Source: Dysosmobacter segnis (GTDB lineage Bacteria; Bacillota; Clostridia; Oscillospirales; Oscillospiraceae). From it: a stretch of DNA of 35,239 bases. Shown piece after piece: positions 28,536 to 35,239 of this stretch (its first letter is position 1; every line of letters begins with the position of its first letter). The notes beneath the pieces are model-generated. The model did no database searches. It worked only from the letters and a program-made list of their open reading frames with translations, and was not told the DNA's origin. Location of the stretch: contig NZ_JACOQI010000025.1 in NCBI RefSeq assembly GCF_014297285.1, positions 1-35,239 of the forward strand, in the 5' to 3' direction. A program made the position numbers and the translations under genes.

Positions 28536-29059
28536 CTGTTCTTTTCGGTAAGCTCAGTCGCCGCACTATTCCTATGCCTTTTACGCGGGAAGATGTGGAT
28601 AAGGCTATCTATTATGACTGCTTGTGTTTTAAGGATTTCACATCACCTACTGCCAAATGGTATTCCACCGAAACAAACGAATATAACAATGACCGGCATA
28701 AAGCATATGACAAAATGACAGATGTGATTTGTTCAGCAGATAGGCATCTATTTCGCTATGTCTATCACAATGCAGATATCACTTTTGAATGGATGCTCCG
28801 ACGAAAATTCTATGAAATACGACAACAATTCGGAAATCGTGGTATTTGCTCAGAAACCGCTCAGGAATGGTACAAGGAAGTCTACAAAATCCATCCGCTT
28901 TCTGACCTCATTGACAATTTCGATTTGTACTGTTATCTTGGCGTTGAAGATACCGCCTTCTTAGATATGGCTGAAAAGGACGATGCTAGAATATATGCTG
29001 TAGATGATTATTCGGAGTTTGATTTTGACACAAAGTGGCCAATACTTTACCCGGATTGA
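28536..29059 (+). pseudogene. Unrecognised gene, C-terminal part
   Basis: An open frame of about 174 codons ending at the TGA at 29057-29059. From 'VLFGKLSRRTIPMPFTREDVDKAIYY' (cited in part) it reads like a natural protein: many Tyr/Phe/Asp residues, 'ADRHLFRYVYHNADITFEWMLRR', 'GVEDTAFLDMAEKDDARIYAVDDYSEFDFDTKWPILYPD' (cited in part). There is no start with a ribosome binding site; the first 50 bp of a longer frame are antisense to the phage chaperone, so the 5' end was cut at the prophage junction. The first internal ATG is at 28574. I do not recognise the family. Confidence 0.4.
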
Positions 29060-29108
29060 TATGAACTAACGTAAAGAGAATCTGGTACTGACTTGGGTTA
29101 CACTTTGT

Positions 29109-29191
29109 TCAGAACTTACGCATCCGTTTTATAACTCAGTTCTGAAGATTTTTTACACTCAGTTCTGAGCTCTCGTTTCTCTAGAACTGAG
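29109..29191. repeat. Cluster of AGTTCTGA motifs
   Basis: CTCAGTTCTGA occurs at 29135-29145 and 29158-29168. Inverted copies TCAGAACT (29109-29116) and AGAACTGAG (29183-29191) flank them. The four copies within 83 bp form several alternative hairpins. The function is unknown. Confidence 0.5.
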
Positions 29192-29195
29192 CATA

Positions 29196-29236
29196 AAAAA
29201 CAGGGTGCCACCATTATCGGTGGACACCCTGTTTTT
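29196..29236. terminator. Bidirectional intrinsic terminator
   Basis: AAAAACAGGGTGCCACC pairs with GGTGGACACCCTGTTTTT (one bulge) around loop ATTATC. T-tracts occur in both directions. It follows the rightward gene fragment ending at 29059. Confidence 0.82.
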
Positions 29237-29264
29237 ATTTTAAAGTCTATTGACTCACACAAAT

Positions 29265-29413
29265 CTACCTATACTTTTAAATTACGCCTCTAAGCAGGTA
29301 CAGTCTCTCTAAAAAAGACCCACCTATACTTTTAAAAGTTGTCTCATAGCAGGTATACTTTCGTCAGTCACAGTTCTCTACAGAAACGGCTAAAATCTAC
29401 CTAGATTTTTAAA
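29265..29413. repeat. 55-bp tandem repeats
   Basis: Two copies with 55-bp period (29265-29319, 29320-29374) each contain ACCTATACTTTTAAA and, 28 bp later, AGCAGGTA. A partial third (29397-29413) begins CTACCTAGATTTTTAAA. AGCAGGTA and TACCT are complementary ends, so each unit can fold on itself. It is iteron-like; no gene lies within 29060-29697. Confidence 0.6.
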
Positions 29414-29610
29414 TACCTGTCCCTATGCCATAGCGCCATTCAATAGACAAAAATTCACTCTATCAGCATAACCCAAGTTTTTATCCGCATCCCCTCAGTG
29501 GTTTTCCCGACGGGCGCTAACGCTGCGAATATCCTCCGCTGAAGACCCGGCAGCAGCCCGTCATAGGAATTTTCTCCGCTTAGTTGTTGTCCATGCCGGA
29601 CGCATCAAAG

Positions 29611-29648
29611 AACTCCCGGAGCCCTTGTACGCAAGGGCTCCGGGAGTT
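29611..29648. terminator. 17-bp hairpin after cyuA
   Basis: A perfect 17-bp GC-rich stem (29611-29627 with 29632-29648, loop TACG) lies 50 nt past the cyuA stop. The following T-tract is weak (TTCTTTGAT), so termination is likely but not certain. Confidence 0.6.
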
Positions 29649-29697
29649 GCTGCTTCAGTGCAATGATACCGTGAATGCCGCTTTTCAGAGGCGGCGT

Positions 29698-30990
29698 TCA
29701 GTCCTCCTGACTTTTTTCCATCATGATCTCCAGAATGGTCCGGTCGGTCTCCACCATGCCCGGGGTGCTGACCCGGCCCATATTGCGGATGGCCTGCTCG
29801 GGGGTCGCGCCGCAGATGCCGTCCGTGGACTGGAGGACCACATCGCTCATCGCCAGATAGGCGCACATCATGGCGGCGTTGGTGGCGGTAGCCAGCTTCA
29901 GCGCGCAGCCGATCTTGCCGCCGTCGCAGATCATGCCGGTGAGGTTGCCGCTCATATTGATGATGGCCTTGCCGATCTGCTCATCCGTGCCGCCCATGAG
30001 CCACACCATAGCGGCCGCGGCAGCCGTGGCGGCGGAAACGCCGCAGCCGCAGGTGGCGGACAGCTTCCCGGTAAAGGACTTGATGTAGACGTTCAGCACG
30101 TGGGAGAAAGCCAGCGCCTTTTCCAGCATCTCGTTGGAGGCCCCCAGATGATAGGCCATCTCCACCACGGGGATAACGGCGGTGATGCCGTGGTTGCCGC
30201 TGCCGGCGCTGCTCATAACGGCGTAGGGACAGCCGCTCATGCGGCCCTCGGCACTGCTGGCTACCCGCATCATAGTGCGGCTGAACAGGTTGTCGCCCAT
30301 AGCGCCCTCCGTGACCTGCTTTTGCAGCGCGGCGGCGATGCCGATGCCAAGCCGGTGCTCCAGACCGAAGTCCGCCAGCTTTTCGTTCATCTCCATGCCG
30401 TCCAGCATGGGGGCCAGCTCCGCCTCGCTGCACTGATCCACCACGGCCCGGATCTCCGCCACCGTCATGGGCATCAGGCGGGCGTGGATGTCATCCTGTG
30501 TACCGGCGCTGTATGCCTTTTCCAACAGAACTTCATCATTCCGCTGGGTGAGGATGATATTGGAGTGGGTGCCCCGGATCTCGCTGATGCCGGTACCGGC
30601 CTCCGTGGAGACCTCCGCCCGGACATAGAGCTGCGCCTCGTCATGCTTGATGGCAACGGTGACACGGCGCGCCTCCGCCAGAGCGATGGCGTCAGCGGTG
30701 ACGGTCTCATCAATGTCCGCCAGCAGCTGCAATCCCTTCTCCGGGTTGCTCAGGCGCGCGCCCAGCGCGGCGGCATAGTTCAGGCCTACCCGGGGGAAAC
30801 CGGGAATTCCCACGCTCATGCCGTTTTTGTAGATGCCGGGGTTTACCTCCACCTTCACGGAGACGATGTTGCCCCCCACGGCATGATGGGCGTCTGCGGC
30901 GGCCAGAGCCACGCATACCGGCTCCGTGCAGCCAAGAGCCGGGACTACCTCCTGGCGCAGCAGTGTCAGCAGTTCTTCTTTGGTGATCAT
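29698..30990 (-). CDS. cyuA: L-cysteine desulfidase family protein (UPF0597, CyuA/YhaM)
   Basis: A 430-residue member of UPF0597, related to the iron-sulfur L-cysteine desulfidase CyuA/CdsB and to the serine dehydratase alpha fold. The expected reaction is L-cysteine to pyruvate, H2S and ammonia. The usual cluster-ligand region is seen: '[17 protein letters not shown]' (Cys21), '[17 protein letters not shown]' and '[14 protein letters not shown]'. '[18 protein letters not shown]' is another family signature. Length is normal. GGAGGAG precedes ATG 30990. A sigma-54 promoter lies 58-73 nt upstream and the divergent gene is a sigma-54 activator, so expression is likely induced by a sulfur amino acid. 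Serine cannot be excluded as a substrate. Confidence 0.88.
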   Translation of the reverse strand: MITKEELLTLLRQEVVPALGCTEPVCVALAAADAHHAVGGNIVSVKVEVNPGIYKNGMSVGIPGFPRVGLNYAAALGARLSNPEKGLQLLADIDETVTADAIALAEARRVTVAIKHDEAQLYVRAEVSTEAGTGISEIRGTHSNIILTQRNDEVLLEKAYSAGTQDDIHARLMPMTVAEIRAVVDQCSEAELAPMLDGMEMNEKLADFGLEHRLGIGIAAALQKQVTEGAMGDNLFSRTMMRVASSAEGRMSGCPYAVMSSAGSGNHGITAVIPVVEMAYHLGASNEMLEKALAFSHVLNVYIKSFTGKLSATCGCGVSAATAAAAAMVWLMGGTDEQIGKAIINMSGNLTGMICDGGKIGCALKLATATNAAMMCAYLAMSDVVLQSTDGICGATPEQAIRNMGRVSTPGMVETDRTILEIMMEKSQED

Positions 30991-31047
30991 GGAAACGCTC
31001 CTCCTTTTTGTTTTTCAGATGCCATATATCAGATCGTCACAATAGAA

Positions 31048-31063
31048 AGCAGATTCCGTGCCA
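31048..31063 (-). promoter_or_regulatory. Sigma-54 -24/-12 promoter of cyuA
   Basis: TGGCAC-GGAAT-CTGCT on the minus strand has one mismatch (CTGC for TTGC) to the consensus; the invariant GG and GC are kept. It points to cyuA with a leader of about 45 nt. Confidence 0.72.
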
Positions 31064-31155
31064 ACTTCTTTTTTGACAAATTCTGCGATTTCTCTTGTAA
31101 AACCGCCCGGCCCATGATTAAATGGTTGAAGAAACTGGTCAAAGGAAGTGATTTT

Positions 31156-33222
31156 GTGGCGACCAAAAAGAAGATCTCCGTCATCGCCTTAGATCCCCGG
31201 GCAGGCAAATCCTACGGCGAGGACATCGCCGGACTTTTTTCCGATGTGGCGGATATTTCCGTCTTTTCCATGCTGGACGGCAGCGCCGCAGGCGTTCTGG
31301 AACGGGCGGATCTGTTTGTAGCCTCCACGGATGCCTACGGTTCCCCGGAGGAGCTGGCCAAGCACATCCCGCTGGACAGCCAGACCATGGCGATCGAGGC
31401 ATCCTTCCGGTGGAGCGAACTGCGGAAGCTGAAGGAGCTGCCCGCAGGCAGCAAGGTGCTGTTTGTCAACATGACCGAGACCATGGCCCGGGAGGCCATT
31501 GCCCAGCTGGAACAGTTCGGCATCACCCACATCCACTGGATCCCCTTCTACCCCGGTGCGTCGCTGGAGGAGGACGTCCATATCGCCGTGACCCCGGACG
31601 AGATGCGCTATGTCCCGCCGAAGATGGAAACGGTCATTGATATCGGCCAGCGGGTCTGCACCTCCGGCATGATGATCGAGATCGCCCTGCGGCTGGGACT
31701 GGAGTCCCTGCTGGAGGGGCCTGCTTTTCAGGAGTACGCCCGCAGCGTCGCCACCAGCAACTACAGCTTTGACCAGATGTTTGCCCGGTCCGTCCGTCTG
31801 GAAAGTCTATTCCATATTTTATTGGAGAGTCTGGAGGACGGCGTCATCGGCATCAACGAAAAGGGTGAGATCTTCGCCTGCAGCCGTCAGGCAGAGGATA
31901 TGACCTGCGTCAGCGCGGCGCTGATCCAGGGAAAACGGTGCGAGGAGGTCTTTCCCTATATCCCCTTCGCCGCGTGTCTCCGCGCCCGGCAAACGCTGCC
32001 CGCCAAGGTCATCAAGGTCAACAGCGTCAACCTCAGCGTGGAGGTGGTTCCGGTCATCCGGCAGAACGCCTGTATCGGCGCCTTCGCCCTGCTCCAGCGG
32101 TTCAATGACGTGGAGGTCCGGCAGAACGAGCTGCGGGGCCAACTGCTCCACAAGGGCTATTACGCCAAATACAGCTTTGACGATGTGATCGGACAGTCGG
32201 CGGCCATCCGCAGGACCAAGGAGACCCTGACCCGGATGGCCAACAGTGAAAGTCCCATTCTTCTGATCGGCGAGACCGGCACCGGCAAGGAGCTGTTCGC
32301 CCACGCCGTTCACCGGGCCTCCCGCCGGGCGGCCGGGCCGTTTCTGGCCATCAACGTGGCGGCTTTTCCGGAGAATCTGCTGGAAAGCGAGCTGTTCGGC
32401 TACGAGGAGGGGGCCTTCACCGGAGCCAAAAAGGGCGGCCGCCCCGGCCTCTTTGAGCTGGCCCACAGGGGCACACTGTTTCTGGACGAGGTGGAGGGCA
32501 TGAGCCCCGCTCTTCAGATCAAGCTGCTGCGGACCTTGCAGGAGCGGGAGGTCATGCGGGTCGGCGGCAACCGCATCATCCATGTGGACGTCCGCATCGT
32601 GGCCGCCACCAACGAGGCGCTGGAACGGAAGGTGCGGGAGGGCACTTTCCGCCGGGATCTCTACTACCGGCTGAACACCCTGCCGGCAGTCATCCCACCC
32701 CTGACGGAGCGGGGAGACGATATGTTCCTGCTGATGGAGCAGTTCCGCCGGGAGCTGAACGGCGACTTCCGCCTGACGGAGCCGGTGCAGGACTTTTTCC
32801 GCCATCACACATGGCCCGGCAATATCCGGGAGCTGCGGAACGTGGTGGAATACTTCATCTATACCGACCACCGGGACATCACCATGGAGGACCTGCCCCC
32901 CACCCTGCTGCTCTCCGGGGACGCCCTCTCCCGTCCGGCGTCCGCCCCGGCAGCGCGGCAGGACGCGCCGGCCCCCTCCATGTCGGATTCCTTCCGGTTC
33001 GTGCTCGCCCAGCTGTATGCGGCCTCCGAGGCCAGGACACCCATGGGCCGGGACAAGCTGCTGCAAAAGGCCCGGGAGTCCCATGTTCCCCTCTCTCAGC
33101 AGGAGGTCCGGACCATCCTCTCCGAAATGGCGGAGCAGGGGCTGGCCCACGTCAGCCGGGGCCGGGGCGGCAGCCAGCTGACGCCCAAGGGCCGGGAGCT
33201 GTGGGAAATCGGTCAAAGATAA
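31156..33222 (+). CDS. Sigma-54 dependent transcriptional activator with sensor and PAS domains
   Basis: A 688-residue enhancer-binding protein. The GTG start at 31156 has AAGGA 9 nt upstream and aligns with the paralogue's start; an ATG at 31114 is less likely. Domains: an N-terminal sensor (1-200, '[23 protein letters not shown]', PrpR-N-like architecture), a PAS-like region (about 215-320, '[29 protein letters not shown]'), AAA+ (338-570) with Walker A GETGTGKE (372-379), GAFTGA (419-424) and 'LFLDEVEGM', and a winged-helix C terminus ('[22 protein letters not shown]'). It is intact and divergent from cyuA, with patB downstream, each having a -24/-12 promoter, so it is the likely activator of both. 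The sensed molecule is probably cysteine or a derivative (inference). Confidence 0.92.
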   Translation: MATKKKISVIALDPRAGKSYGEDIAGLFSDVADISVFSMLDGSAAGVLERADLFVASTDAYGSPEELAKHIPLDSQTMAIEASFRWSELRKLKELPAGSKVLFVNMTETMAREAIAQLEQFGITHIHWIPFYPGASLEEDVHIAVTPDEMRYVPPKMETVIDIGQRVCTSGMMIEIALRLGLESLLEGPAFQEYARSVATSNYSFDQMFARSVRLESLFHILLESLEDGVIGINEKGEIFACSRQAEDMTCVSAALIQGKRCEEVFPYIPFAACLRARQTLPAKVIKVNSVNLSVEVVPVIRQNACIGAFALLQRFNDVEVRQNELRGQLLHKGYYAKYSFDDVIGQSAAIRRTKETLTRMANSESPILLIGETGTGKELFAHAVHRASRRAAGPFLAINVAAFPENLLESELFGYEEGAFTGAKKGGRPGLFELAHRGTLFLDEVEGMSPALQIKLLRTLQEREVMRVGGNRIIHVDVRIVAATNEALERKVREGTFRRDLYYRLNTLPAVIPPLTERGDDMFLLMEQFRRELNGDFRLTEPVQDFFRHHTWPGNIRELRNVVEYFIYTDHRDITMEDLPPTLLLSGDALSRPASAPAARQDAPAPSMSDSFRFVLAQLYAASEARTPMGRDKLLQKARESHVPLSQQEVRTILSEMAEQGLAHVSRGRGGSQLTPKGRELWEIGQR

Positions 33223-33300
33223 ACAGCTATAACCATTTATACCAATTCAGCCAATAAAAGCCGATCGTGCGCGGCCCTGTTTTCCGGGGCAGCCGCAGTG

Positions 33301-33341
33301 TCCGGGAGGGATTTTGGCGATTTGCCAAAATCCCTCCCGGA
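33301..33341. repeat. 18-bp perfect inverted repeat between activator and patB
   Basis: TCCGGGAGGGATTTTGGC pairs exactly with 33324-33341 around loop GATTT. It lies 79 nt after the activator stop and 75-115 nt upstream of the patB -12 element. It could be the activator gene's terminator (T-tract weak: TATTTC) or an enhancer-like site. Confidence 0.75.
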
Positions 33342-33404
33342 TATTTCATACGCTTTTCCGGTTTCCAATGGGTTTCCTCTCGCGGTCACGCCGCCCCGGT
33401 GGTT

Positions 33405-33420
33405 TGGCACGGTTCTTGCT
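33405..33420 (+). promoter_or_regulatory. Sigma-54 -24/-12 promoter of patB
   Basis: TGGCAC-GGTTC-TTGCT matches the consensus at all fixed positions, 62 nt before ATG 33482. Confidence 0.85.
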
Positions 33421-33481
33421 TAGTAATCAGTCAAAGCACACAGACGTGCCACCGAACACGCAAAGAAAGGATGTGGGAGTC

Positions 33482-34651
33482 ATGCAATATGATTTCGACC
33501 AAGTGGTAGACCGGTCCAAAAACCTCTCCGCCAAGTACGACGAGCGGGTCAAGAAGTTCGGCACAGACGATGTGATCCCCCTGTGGATCGCGGACATGGA
33601 CTTCCGGACCGCCCAGCCCGTCATCGACGCGCTGAAGGCCCGGGCCGAGGAGGGCATCTGGGGCTACACCGCCCGGCCCGCCAGCTATTTCGAGGCCGTG
33701 AAGAACTGGCAGAAGCGCCGCAACGGCTGGGACACCGACACGGCCCTCATGAGCTTCAGTCCCGGCGTGGTCCAGACCCTCAGCGTCATGATCCGGCTCT
33801 ATACCCCCCAGAACGGCAATGTTCTGATCCAGACCCCCGTGTACGGCGAGTTCTATGACATGACTGAACTGGCCGGCCGGCACGTCATTGAAAATCAGCT
33901 GGTAGAGCAGGACGGCGCATGGACGGTGGACTGGGCCGACTTCGAGGAAAAGCTCCGGAGCGCGGACATTTTTCTGCTGTGCAACCCCCACAATCCTCTG
34001 GGCATCGTCTGGACGGAGGAGGAACTGCGCCGGATGATGGAGCTGTGTCTGAAGCACCACGTTCTGGTGGTCAGCGACGAGATCCATTCCGACCTCATCT
34101 TCCACGGCAAGCGCCACATTCCCACCGCCTCCCTCTCCCCTGAGATCGCCGCCAATGTGGTCACCGGCATTTCCGCCACCAAGACCTTCAATCTGGCGGG
34201 TCTTCAGGCCAGCACCGCGGTGTTCCCCAACGCCCACATGAAGGCCATGTTCGACAAATTCTGGACCGACATGGATATCCACCGCAACAACGCCTTCTCC
34301 GTCACCGCCATGGAGGTGGCCTTCAATGAAGGCGAGGAATGGCTGGAGCAGCTCTTGCCCTACATTTCCGCCAACTTCGACTTTGTGGTAGACTACTGCA
34401 AGCAGCACATTCCCAAGATTAGGACCTACGCCCCCGATGCCACCTACCTCATGTGGCTGGACTGCCGGGATCTGGGCCTGAGCAACGAAGCGCTTCATGA
34501 CTTCATGATCCAGAAGGCAAAGCTGGGCCTCAATGACGGCTGCGCCTTCGGCCGGAGCCTGAACGGGTATATGCGGCTCAATGTTGCCTGTCCCCGCAGC
34601 ATTCTGGAACAGGCCATGCGTCAACTGGAAACTGCCGTCAACAGCCTGTAA
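33482..34651 (+). CDS. patB: MalY/PatB family PLP-dependent C-S lyase
   Basis: A 389-residue fold-type I aminotransferase-like enzyme of the MalY/PatB family, which split cystathionine, cysteine conjugates or cysteine by beta-elimination to thiol/H2S, pyruvate and ammonia. Signatures: 'DVIPLWIADMDFRTAQPVIDAL', 'GIWGYTARPASYFEAV', 'FLLCNPHNPLGIVWTEEEL', 'VVSDEIHSDLIFHGKRHIP' and 'SATKTFNLAGLQ' with PLP lysine K234. The C-terminal 'GYMRLNVACPRSILEQAM' carries the carboxylate-binding Arg. ATG 33482 has GGGAG close upstream. The promoter is sigma-54-type, placing it in the same programme as cyuA. Preferred substrate cannot be read from sequence. Confidence 0.92.
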   Translation: MQYDFDQVVDRSKNLSAKYDERVKKFGTDDVIPLWIADMDFRTAQPVIDALKARAEEGIWGYTARPASYFEAVKNWQKRRNGWDTDTALMSFSPGVVQTLSVMIRLYTPQNGNVLIQTPVYGEFYDMTELAGRHVIENQLVEQDGAWTVDWADFEEKLRSADIFLLCNPHNPLGIVWTEEELRRMMELCLKHHVLVVSDEIHSDLIFHGKRHIPTASLSPEIAANVVTGISATKTFNLAGLQASTAVFPNAHMKAMFDKFWTDMDIHRNNAFSVTAMEVAFNEGEEWLEQLLPYISANFDFVVDYCKQHIPKIRTYAPDATYLMWLDCRDLGLSNEALHDFMIQKAKLGLNDGCAFGRSLNGYMRLNVACPRSILEQAMRQLETAVNSL

Positions 34652-35208
34652 GGCTGGCGGTTTCACGATAAGGCAGCCTCAGAAACGCCGGACGAGCTTC
34701 AAGTCCCGAAAAAAGCGCCACGCATACCGAAAAGCGTTGGGTTATAGTAAAATCGCCGGTTCATTGAACCGGCGATTCAGCGTGTCAAAAAAGTCTTTTT
34801 GCCCCGCTGAGCAAGTTTTCAGAACTTTCTAAGAGTTCTGAAAACTTAGAATTTCAATGGCGTAGGGAAACAGGCGAAACACCGCCGGTGGCGGATCAAG
34901 TGAGCCTGTTTCGAGGAAGGCTCCCAATCAGCGGTTGTGCAGTATCCGCTGATTGGCTTGAGCCGACGGTGTATCCTTTCTTGGGTTTCCCGCGCACACC
35001 CTTCACCCGCAAGGGGTATGCGGCATCCGTAAAGCGGCGGAGCCGCTAACGGCTGCCCTACCTTACCGTCGCGGAGAATTTACCACTTTATCGACAGTCT
35101 CAGATCCGGTTCCATTGTTACGGCAAGGGTACACCGTCCAATGTGAAGCATTGGGCGGTGAGGAATTGCCGTTCCCTCCTTTCGTGTATTAAAGTTAAGC
35201 AATTAAAT
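34652..35208. other. Geneless hairpin-rich region
   Basis: No convincing gene. Strong inverted repeats are: 34751-34777 (13-bp arms, one-base centre), 34813-34847 (14-bp arms), 34867-34912 (GAAACAGGC/GCCTGTTTC with an inner CCGCC/GGCGG), 34924-34956 (11-bp arms) and 35132-35160 (12-bp arms, one mismatch). The first may terminate patB. The rest look like structured RNA or mobile-element ends. Confidence 0.55.
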
Positions 35209-35239
35209 AACCCGTGGATTTTTCTACGGGTTTTAATTT
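35209..35239 (+). terminator. Terminator at the window end
   Basis: AACCCGT pairs with ACGGGTT (35209-35215 with 35226-35232), followed by TTAATTT. No gene directly precedes it; it would end a transcript from the hairpin-rich region. Confidence 0.65.

Noticed and set aside
29265..29413. Possible CRISPR array
   Set aside because: Only two to three copies, imperfect, with similar rather than unique intervening sequence; no cas genes in the window.
29584..31155. Very long rightward open frame upstream of, and in frame with, the sigma-54 activator
   Set aside because: It is the antisense of cyuA in GC-rich DNA, with His/Gly-rich, low-information protein. The activator has its own ribosome binding site and GTG at 31156.
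31819..33216. 465-codon leftward open frame
   Set aside because: Antisense of the sigma-54 activator AAA+ region.
33431..34666. 411-codon leftward open frame
   Set aside because: Antisense of patB; composition typical of GC-rich shadow frames.

Overview
The window looks like a chromosomal segment of a gut-type Clostridia, most likely Oscillospirales/Oscillospiraceae. The evidence is GC-rich metabolic genes with AGGAGG-type ribosome binding sites, sigma-54-dependent fermentation regulators, a TRAP transporter, a UPF0597 cysteine desulfidase, and many remnants of Firmicutes integrative conjugative elements (ICEs). The genus is inferred, not shown.

Layout. 1-4390 (mostly minus strand): decayed ICE cargo (VbhA-like antitoxin, C-terminally shortened RhuM protein, DUF3848/DUF3849 protein, the tail of a giant helicase, a stub of a VirB6/TrbL-like membrane protein), a RelB/ParE-type toxin-antitoxin pair, and an IS200/IS605 remnant with a TnpB piece and right-end hairpin. 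4435-6290: a MarR regulator and a Card1/Can2-like CARF nuclease with its own promoter and no CRISPR locus nearby. 6291-6639: a small basic ORF flanked by inverted repeats. 6640-12962: M29-like aminopeptidase, TRAP transporter (DctP, DctQ, DctM) and a D-cysteine desulfhydrase-family enzyme, read leftward from a consensus -24/-12 promoter, with a divergent, apparently broken sigma-54 activator. 13109-15452: a small membrane protein and a frameshifted lipoprotein. 15633-18859: an IclR regulator divergent from a D-2-hydroxyacid (glycerate/hydroxypyruvate) dehydrogenase and a type II glycerate kinase, with two near-identical palindromic operators. 19040-20514: a promoter-HTH-HipA kinase module. 20701-22751: a 56-codon ORF lacking a normal start codon, and a group II intron. 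22828-26249: a LysE fragment, then a hybrid histidine kinase with two periplasmic solute-binding domains, transcribed through a c-di-GMP-I riboswitch. 26367-29560: a mosaic of ICE pieces (TTRAP, YodL), a DinJ/YafQ pair, two overlapping phage tail-chaperone frames, an unrecognised C-terminal gene fragment and tandem repeats. 29698-34651: a cysteine desulfidase (cyuA family), its divergent intact sigma-54 activator and a MalY/PatB C-S lyase. 34652-35239: a geneless, hairpin-rich tail.

How the genes work together. The main theme is sulfur amino-acid breakdown under sigma-54. Three separate -24/-12 promoters (11665-11680 minus, 31048-31063 minus, 33405-33420 plus) stand in front of three operons that each encode a C-S or cysteine-cleaving enzyme. 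Two paralogous AAA+ activators (one intact, one truncated) sit beside them. The glycerate dehydrogenase/kinase operon would channel hydroxypyruvate or glycerate into 2-phosphoglycerate. The rest is mobile-element debris, defence-like genes and signalling.
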